A DNA stretch of 64,000 nt from Bondarzewia mesenterica (lineage: Eukaryota > Basidiomycota > Agaricomycetes > Russulales > Bondarzewiaceae). Position numbers and translations under genes: made by a program. The stretch spans positions 1-64,000 of the forward strand of contig SGPL01000022.1 in NCBI GenBank assembly GCA_004802705.1. The letters run 5' to 3'. Positions 57,812-64,000 of this stretch are shown here, piece by piece. The notes under the pieces were generated by a model. It was not told where the DNA came from and did not search any database. It saw only the letters and a program-made list of their open reading frames with translations. Within the stretch, counting starts at the first letter, position 1. Every line of letters starts with the position of its first letter.

Positions 57812-58997
57812 TTACTCCGATGGCGCAGAGAGCAGCTCGCGCCTCAGAATGCCTACAATAGCGTCCTCTACCTCGCGCCTAAATCGATTGTCCAAGCAGG
57901 CAGTTAGAACAATATTTAACGATGAACACGATGGACAACACGGACTACATACCTAGACGGGATCTGCACGTTTTCCGGACTACGCTTCGACCTGCCAATG
58001 CCACGACGATGAGAAAGAATGAGGTAAATATCCCAGGTATTGATGCTGATAATACGAAAACTTACGTGACGGAGCCTGGAGCCCCTGGGAGGAGGTCGCC
58101 GGGAATTACGATCGACGGCGTCGAAAAGGGTTCCCCCACGATGTCGCCGATCGGGTTACGCTCCTCAATCTCGCGCTTTGATCTATACAAGAAATTCAAG
58201 AAAAAAATAAAGAGAAAAAAGCAAGAAGAGGATGACACCATCATCAGCACATGCGACTGCAAGGGGAAAAAGAAAAGATTGACACGTACGCAGCTTTTAT
58301 GCTGTGTAAGAGGCTATCAAGGAGAGGGTGCTCTTTGGGACCAGATGAGGGTGCTTGAAACGCAGCAGCGCCAGTAGCAGCCGGACTTGGGGGGACACTG
58401 TCTACGATCGGCGCGACAGGCGCAATCGGAGAGCGCTTGAGCCCAATAGGCTCCGTCAACTTGGGGATGACGACTGGCCCAATAGGTCCGCCCGTCGACT
58501 TCGGAATGGCTGGCGTAACGGGCCCGCCCGTCAACTTGGGAATAACTGGCCCAATGGGTCCCCCAGGAAACTTGGGAATGCTTGGCCCAATGGGTCCGCC
58601 CGTCAAACCGGGGATGACTGGCCCAATGGGTCCCCCAACGAATCCGCTATTGAAACGTTTGAGCTCGAGTGGTCTCGTGAACTCGGGGATGGGTAGAGCG
58701 ATGGGACCACCAGCGAATGTTGGGAGGGTGGGAGCGCCCGTGGATACTGTAGTATGAACGACACCACCAAAGCCGGGAATGACAGGGCCAATGGGTCCTC
58801 CAATAAACAAACGGCGGCTGTGCGTCATAGCAAAGACCAAGTGATGAGGGACGCAAAATACTTCTCGTCAATTTTGATGTTGTGCGGAATCGAGAAAACT
58901 GCAGCACTTACTCAAGGGGTGCAGCCACGGAGAGTGTTGCTTGCCAGACGGCGATCGCGGTGGCGACGAACGCAACAAGAGAGGAGGAAGTATGCAT
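57812..58997 (-). CDS. Secreted multi-peptide precursor with Kex2-type dibasic sites
   Basis: My model has five exons: 58997-58912, 58817-58290, 58182-58066, 57991-57953 and 57878-57812, giving 278 residues with all GT-AG junctions. A signal peptide (SLVAFVATAIAVWQA, cleavage near SVA/APL) is followed by seven dibasic sites: RR31, KR83, KR157, KR208, KR247, RR258 and RR270. Cleavage there by a Kex2-type protease would release peptides of about 50, 72, 49, 37, 9, 10 and 8 residues. The first two are rich in Gly, Pro and Ile and contain GGPIGPVIP repeats. Others include EVEDAIVGIL and SPENVQIPS. All four introns are phase 2, and each lies within one codon upstream of, or inside, a cleavage site. 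No cysteine-rich domain or known family was recognised. Function is unknown; the last exons rest on splice logic only. Confidence 0.7.
58454..58636 (-). repeat. Tandem 36-bp repeats coding for GGPIGPVIPKLT-type units
   Basis: Five consecutive units of 12 residues (the last of 13) lie in the second predicted peptide of the secreted precursor: GGPIGPVIPGLT, GGPIGPSIPKFP, GGPIGPVIPKLT, GGPVTPAIPKST and GGPIGPVVIPKLT. A further copy stands in the first peptide (58801) and a degenerate one at about 58710. The DNA copies differ mostly at third positions, so the protein pattern is conserved more than the DNA. Confidence 0.85.
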
Positions 58998-60016
58998 TTT
59001 GATTGCGTTCAAAGTGGCGAGATGTAAGGTAATACTTCGAAGTCGTGAAGGGACGGTGAAAGACAGACGTTGGTGAAAAAGAAGCAGAAGGTAGACCAGT
59101 ACCGTTGGGGAGTATAAACGAAGGAGCAGACCAGGCTGGGGAATTTTGACGCATCGAACCAAGGCTTTATACCTGCTCGAGCGTCTCTCTCTTCGCGATC
59201 GTTAGCTACAATGAATGAGATACCCTGACTGATGCAGCATCGCCCATGCCCCCTATCATTGCGATATCGCCGGTGTGCGACACACAGCTCGAATCGCTGG
59301 TCCCCAAGGAGTAAGCCCCACTTGGGTGAGGTCGGTAGTAGTGATTGATCGTACAGCTATCGCACCCTAGCTGAGTCCGAGTGACAGTGTGTGTATGTCT
59401 CCTGAGACGAGAACGCAAGAAGCAAAATTGAATCAGTGCGGCATTTGATTGATACTCCGACAAATCGAGAACACACAAGTCGCCAAAAGAATAAACTTGC
59501 ATTCTCCCGCACGATGTGCCATCTAGAGATATGACATCAGTCAAGAAGTTCCTGTGATTTCAAAATGATGAGCCAACGACAAGGCGCATGTTGGGTTGCA
59601 GAAAGAGGCATACACAGAGTATGTGCAATGGGAAAATCAGGCAGAGACGAAAGGAAGACCGTGATGGCTCGCTTCCGTTGCGAGATGGAAAGCCTAGATT
59701 TACCTGCAATCATCTCATCAATCGTAACGATGAGCGTATAGCCTCATGAAGGTGTAAGGAAAAAGAGCCTGCCGTTGGGCCGACCCAATTTGAGTGATGC
59801 ACAAACAGACTCGGACGGGTTCCCCAAAGCTATGTAAATGAAATCTAGATCGACGTCAACGCAGGGCTGGACCCCGCATGCTTATTAAAACTCTCTTCTT
59901 CCATGCTGGGACCATAGATCAATAAAGCAGTAGAAAACACTAGAATAGGCAAATGGAAAGCGATACACACACATGAACGCAAGTGCTCTGCAACACGTGG
60001 TCCCAAACTCGTCCTC
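58998..60016. other. Intergenic region
   Basis: About 1 kb between the precursor start and the MFS relic. The part next to 58998 should hold the precursor promoter. No coding frame with family resemblance was found. Confidence 0.45.
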
Positions 60017-61720
60017 TTATACAGAAAAATTCTGCTTCTGTTTCTTCTCAAGTTCTGTTCCCGATGACACCTTCACGGAGTTCCCACCTTCGTCCTTCAA
60101 GTCCGAATCCGGTATGTTCGGCAAGAGCAACACAAGGATGACCGCGATGCCCCTCCACGGTATGAGAGAGATGAAACTACAGCGTGTGCCGTTACGAAAG
60201 GCATCCCGTCCCTCACGTACTGCTGGAGCTGCCGCAAGAGGACATTGATGTCACCAACCGACGTGGGACCGGCAATGCCAGAAGAAAGATGAAGAGACAT
60301 TGCATCGGAGAAAGAGATAGCACCGGAGCGAATGAGGGATACAACGTAGGACGCAACCTTTGCATTCATAACAGCTGCACATTGGGCAAGGCCGATAGTC
60401 CCACCAAATCATCGGAAACAGATCAGGGATGAACATTCGTCGAAATGGCAAAGACAGTGTCAGAAGCCATCAGGAGACATGCGAAGAGGGTCAACGCAGT
60501 GGCAAAAGTGACACGGCTGTCGGGCTGCGAAGAGCGCGATGCGTCGAAATCGGGCCAACAGCAGTTCCGATACCGACATCCGCCATGACCATGAATCTGC
60601 AGTCGGCAGTCGTCAGTCTAAGATCCAAATAACTAGCTCTGTATTTGTCGAACCTGTCAAATTGACCTTGTTTACGCTCGTTCATAACCGTCGAGACAGT
60701 CGGCCGACCGGAAGATGAAGTCAACGTCCCGAATTGGTATCCTCTCCGGACTTGACCTTGTTTCGTAGGAGAAGGAATCAGAGTATGGAAGCACCCACGG
60801 TGCAAGGTAAGCTATCAAATGAAAGAAGTCCTTTAATCAAAGGTTCCACGAAAGCATGATGGTAAACCCACTTGATTGCAAATACCCATCGGAAAGATAC
60901 AGAAGTAAGTGCTCCGCCAATGAACGGGCCTATGGTGTAGCTGACGGCATAAAGCAGCTAGGGCATGGACACTTGCCAATTGTTGGTGTTCAGCGATCTG
61001 TAATCCGCTGGAATGACCCGTACGACCTGATTTAGTACGAGTCAATATTTGCGAGACGGGAGATAATAGTGAAATTTGTCGCTCACGGTCAATAATCCCA
61101 TGCACCAATGCATGCGATGCATGTTCATGTGTTAAGCCACATTCGCTCCTGAATAAATGATCGCACAGGACAAGTAGAACAAAATCGGCTGACCTCTACC
61201 AGCGAGAAAAGTTGGCATGTTATGCGCACCCGTGCTAATAGCACTGCCAACCAGGGAGAATGCTAACGAAATTTGAAGAGCAGGATCCCGTCCGTAAATA
61301 ACGGCAACAGACGCAAATAAGGGAAGAAAAACAATTTAGGTGAGAAGATAGGTTGTCCCAATGCAACTTCAGATGAGACTCAGCAACTGGACACTGCATC
61401 ATGGACAACGGAGATACTTTTGCAGATCAAGGCGATTGAAGTATGACTGCAGAAGACCGGGCGATTAAAACCAGTGGAGTCAATTTCAAAATAGAACCGT
61501 ACAACGATCTCTGGTTGTGCAGTAGCAACGACTGAAGCTAAGGCTGTCATACTCAGCGCATCCGACACGTATGGGCAAAAAGACAGGAATGGATAGAGCC
61601 GCCATGGGAGCCAGCTTCCACATCAGACCGGTATCGGGCTACTCATGACTGGGTTCCTTGGGCGAAGTCATTTGCACCTCAACATCCTGTGAAAAGTCAG
61701 CATCATGAACAGGTGCTGTG
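60017..61720 (-). pseudogene. Degenerate MFS (DHA2-like) transporter
   Basis: The order of recognisable pieces on the minus strand is that of a 14-helix MFS drug transporter: VEVQMTSPKEP, SDALSMTALASVVAT, GTTYLLT / IVFLPLFASVAVIYGRDPAL, SLAFSLVGSAISTGAHNMP, AVSYTIGPFIGGALTSV with SFRWVFAI, NAKVASYVVSLIRSGAI with SSGIAGPTSVGDIN, and ISLIPWRGIAVILVLLLPNIPD before TAA 60017-60019. The family frame is broken by in-frame stops at 61336-61338 (TAA), 60958-60960 (TAG) and 60778-60780 (TGA), and by frame shifts near 61590 and 60220. Three independent nonsense codons exceed what homopolymer error explains, so it is a pseudogene. Confidence 0.75.
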
Positions 61721-62501
61721 GCATCTTTCTGGGGGTGAAAGTGCTTGCGTATGAGCTTGGACAAGCACAAAGCCATGAAAAGCGAAGGGCTGGGGCTGAC
61801 TCGTAAGAATAGATCCCTGTAAGGTGGCAAGACCCGAGTATAAATATTGGCAGGAATCCGCACCTTGAAGTCAAAAACATAACAAGCCGCAGTGTCAGGA
61901 TTAGCTGCGGTGATATAACGACATAGGATTCATTTCTGTGAAGCCCATGAATATTGAGATCATTCAGTTAAAGCGTGATGCCGCCAGTACGGTGGAATGG
62001 GTCCGAGGATGGGGGTGAGACGAGGCGATGCAAGTCCTTCGGATATAATGGAGGAGCGAGCAACTGCATAGTGAGCGTGCTATCTGAAGTAAACTTTTTA
62101 TTCGCGGCCGTGTTTTTACAGTGCACGGTTCGGAGAGAACCTGGAGGACACGATTCAAGATCATCTGTAGAGTTCTGATTGAAAGTAGCAACGAAGAGCA
62201 GTGAAGTCGGCTCATTTTGGTCCTTTCGATCACGATCTGGATGCCAAACGGAGAAATCCCTCCCAAATTCCGATCGTATCGAGCAAAACTTCGAAAAGTA
62301 CCTCCAAGTTTATCGTCCTGACCGACTCGAAGTCTTCCTGAAAGTAGTGCGATTTCTTCACACATCCATAGACTATCATCTGTGTGAGGCATTCAACGGA
62401 AACCCAATCATTCGTCGTGTAAGTCAAAGCCCTGACTGTTGCTGCCCGACGTTGATCATCATCCTGTGTCTACGACTGCAGACTATAGCTGCGACTTCAC
62501 G
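61721..62501. other. Intergenic region
   Basis: About 780 bp between the MFS relic and BET5, carrying the BET5 promoter. The minus-strand frame at 61964-62392 has no recognisable domain and poor composition. Confidence 0.45.
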
Positions 62502-63279
62502 ATGACCATCTACAGCTTGTACATATATGATCGGTGGGGCTATACCTCGCCCAGCTTCCCACCAACTACTCATCCAACCCCTCAAGGCACTGCAACTGCG
62601 TCTACTATCATGACTGGCATCGCACCAGACGCCCAAAGGTCGCCAACGAGGGCGGTCTCCTCCCCGGTGTCTCGCATGTCCTCTCTCCAGTCCCAACCTC
62701 TTCCGAACCAAATTCGGGAAACAGCACACCCTTCACCAGTCCTCGGAACACCCTCATGTCAACGTCCGGGGTGCTCGTCGCAGCCAACGAGGTCCCTTCG
62801 CAATCCACCTCTCCATTACTGCTGACACAAACCAGTGCACCTGCTGCTCCCGCGTCATCCACCGGCCTCCCCTTCGACGAGGAAGCCAAACTTGTGTACG
62901 GTGTCATCCTCTCACTTCGGAACATGATCAAACGGCTGTCCGGGAGGTAAACTTTTCATCTCTTCTCGACATGCCCGCCTTTTTCTCAATCCTCTTCAAT
63001 CCTTTCATCTGCAGGGACGAGCAATTTGTCAACTATCGAACATCCGCATACAAGCTCCACCTGTACGAGACAACATCCGGTTACAAGTTCGTCATGCTCA
63101 GTGACCCGAACACCGAATCTCTTCGTCTCGTCCTTCGATCCATACATACCGGTCCGTTTCTTGAGTATGTTGTTCGCAATCCGCTGGTACCGATGGACTC
63201 CAGGGAGCGAGGGATCGACAACGAGTATTTCCGTGCTAGTGTTGACCGCCTCGTCAGAGGGTTATCAGTATTCCAATGA
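62502..63279 (+). CDS. BET5: TRAPP complex core subunit Bet5 (TRAPPC1)
   Basis: Bet5 is a longin-fold subunit of the TRAPP complexes that activate Ypt1/Rab1 for ER-Golgi traffic. ATG 62502 starts MTIYSLYIYDR, spliced (intron about 62534-62586) to HCNCVYYHDWHRTRRPK, the N-terminal signature. A Ser/Thr/Pro-rich insert of about 60 residues follows, as often found in fungal versions and absent from the human protein. Then come EEAKLVYGVILSLRNMIKRL and, after another intron, YRTSAYKLHLYETTSGYKFV and MLSDPNTESLRLVLRSIHTG. The C-terminus is VRGLSVFQ, TGA 63277-63279. It is convergent with the remodeler gene, 151 bp away. Confidence 0.95.
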
Positions 63280-63430
63280 CCTCTCTTTTTTACTTGATCT
63301 CATGTGCAATACACTTGCAATTCCCCGTATCGATACATTTATATACTCAGTATTACGAGTCCAATAAGATTACATGTCCTCAAGACCAAAACAAAGCGCG
63401 TGCAGACAGACAACCGCATCTTAAAACTCT

Positions 63431-64000
63431 TCACTCTAGATCAGCTTCGACCCCGTTCTCCTTCGCGCTGTCAACAGCATCCCCCGTCTTCGCCAACTGT
63501 TTCCGCAGAGTGTTCATCAACGACGTCTTCATCTCCTTCTCCACCTTCTCCCCACTGCTTTCCCCATCTCCGGCGACGGCATCGTCTAATGCCAACTTGG
63601 TCTGGCCAAGTCGGAGCATGTCTTCTTCTATCGTCCCACGAGTGATGAGCTTGACAATGTCGACATTACGTTTCTGCCCAATCCGATACGCGCGGTCTTG
63701 CGCTTGTTTGTCGTTATGTGGATTGAAGTCCTGGTCAAAACTGTTTGGGCGGGAGTGAGCGTCGACACTGAGTATGGCCCACGTCAAAACTTACAGAACC
63801 ACGACACTGGCAGCGGTCAAGTTGATGCCCATGCCACCAGCCTTGGTGGATAGCAAGAAAACGGGGATTTCGTCATTCTCGTTGAATTCGTCCACGAGTG
63901 ACTGCCGAACGTCTACAGGTGTAGCTCCTGTCAACAGGAGATACTTGGTATTCCTGTGCTTCAACACAACTTGGAGGATGTCCAATACTTGAGTGAACTA
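63431..64000 (-). CDS. FUN30: SNF2-family chromatin remodeler, Fun30/SMARCAD1 type, C-terminal part
   Basis: This is the C-terminal helicase lobe of an ATP-dependent remodeler, and the gene continues beyond the right edge. Visible parts are [38 protein letters not shown], motif [19 protein letters not shown], and, after a short intron (about 63738-63793), [20 protein letters not shown] with [20 protein letters not shown], motif VI. The C-terminal tail [16 protein letters not shown] is characteristic of the Fun30/SMARCAD1 branch. Stop TGA is 63431-63433. Fun30 acts in heterochromatin silencing and DNA end resection in yeast. The N-terminal CUE domains and first ATPase lobe lie outside the window. 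Confidence 0.9.

Noticed and set aside
57922..58377. Plus-strand frame with KKFKKKIKRKK, possible basic protein
   Set aside because: It lies across intron 2 and exons 3-4 of the precursor. The lysine run is the complement of the intron's pyrimidine tract.
58437..58757. Plus-strand open frame of 106 codons rich in GPMGPP, collagen-like
   Set aside because: It is the antisense shadow of the Gly/Pro repeats in the secreted precursor, whose minus-strand frame has a signal peptide and splice logic. The GGNCCN-type repeat is open on both strands.
61964..62392. Minus-strand frame of 142 codons upstream of the MFS relic
   Set aside because: No conserved motif; rich in Arg, Ser, Cys and His as expected from random GC-rich DNA.

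Overview
The window is nuclear DNA of a filamentous basidiomycete fungus, most likely an agaricomycete. The evidence is very high intron density (introns mostly 50-70 nt with GTRNGY donors and YAG acceptors), compact and often tail-to-tail genes, several proteins with typical basidiomycete features, and a HAD/terpene-cyclase fusion of a type expanded in mushrooms. No bacterial, viral or organellar segment was seen. The assembly is of draft quality. N bases cluster at about 6-7.3, 15.5-19.4, 24.7-25.1 and 43.8-46.6 kb, and single-base homopolymer errors can be shown (RPS23 at 40688-40690).

Layout. 0-9 kb: the first exon of an unidentified protein leaving the left edge, a Zn2Cys6 transcription factor and an F-box-like protein. 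9-24 kb: a dense housekeeping block with the spliceosomal protein SmD3, the Golgi tether subunit COG2, the endosomal tether subunit VPS8, a Cti6-like PHD protein and threonine deaminase ILV1. 24-31 kb: an accessory stretch with a drimane-type HAD/terpene cyclase, a small unknown gene, a gene-poor interval and a four-pass membrane protein. 31-52 kb: a second housekeeping block with complex I NDUFB3, topoisomerase I, CDP-diacylglycerol synthase, a homoserine-acetyltransferase-fold hydrolase, ribosomal protein S23 (uS12), a TM9/EMP70 protein, a secreted S10 carboxypeptidase, and mitochondrial tyrosyl-tRNA synthetase divergent from queuine tRNA-ribosyltransferase. 52-64 kb: the helicase DBP10, a truncated CLC channel relic, SDHAF4, a Kex2-type multi-peptide secreted precursor, a dead MFS transporter, the TRAPP subunit BET5 and the C-terminal part of a FUN30-type remodeler.

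The most interesting find is the secreted precursor at 57812-58997 (minus strand). It has a signal peptide and seven dibasic (KR/RR) cleavage sites. Its four introns are all phase 2, and each lies within a few codons of a dibasic site, so every downstream exon is a self-contained cleavage-site-plus-peptide cassette. Five tandem 12-residue Gly/Pro/Ile repeats fill one cassette. Other notable points are the DxDTT-containing HAD/terpene cyclase, microexons in SMD3 (6 nt) and TOP1 (24 nt, carrying the catalytic tyrosine), the shared promoter of two tRNA-Tyr-related genes, and two recognisable transporter/channel pseudogenes.
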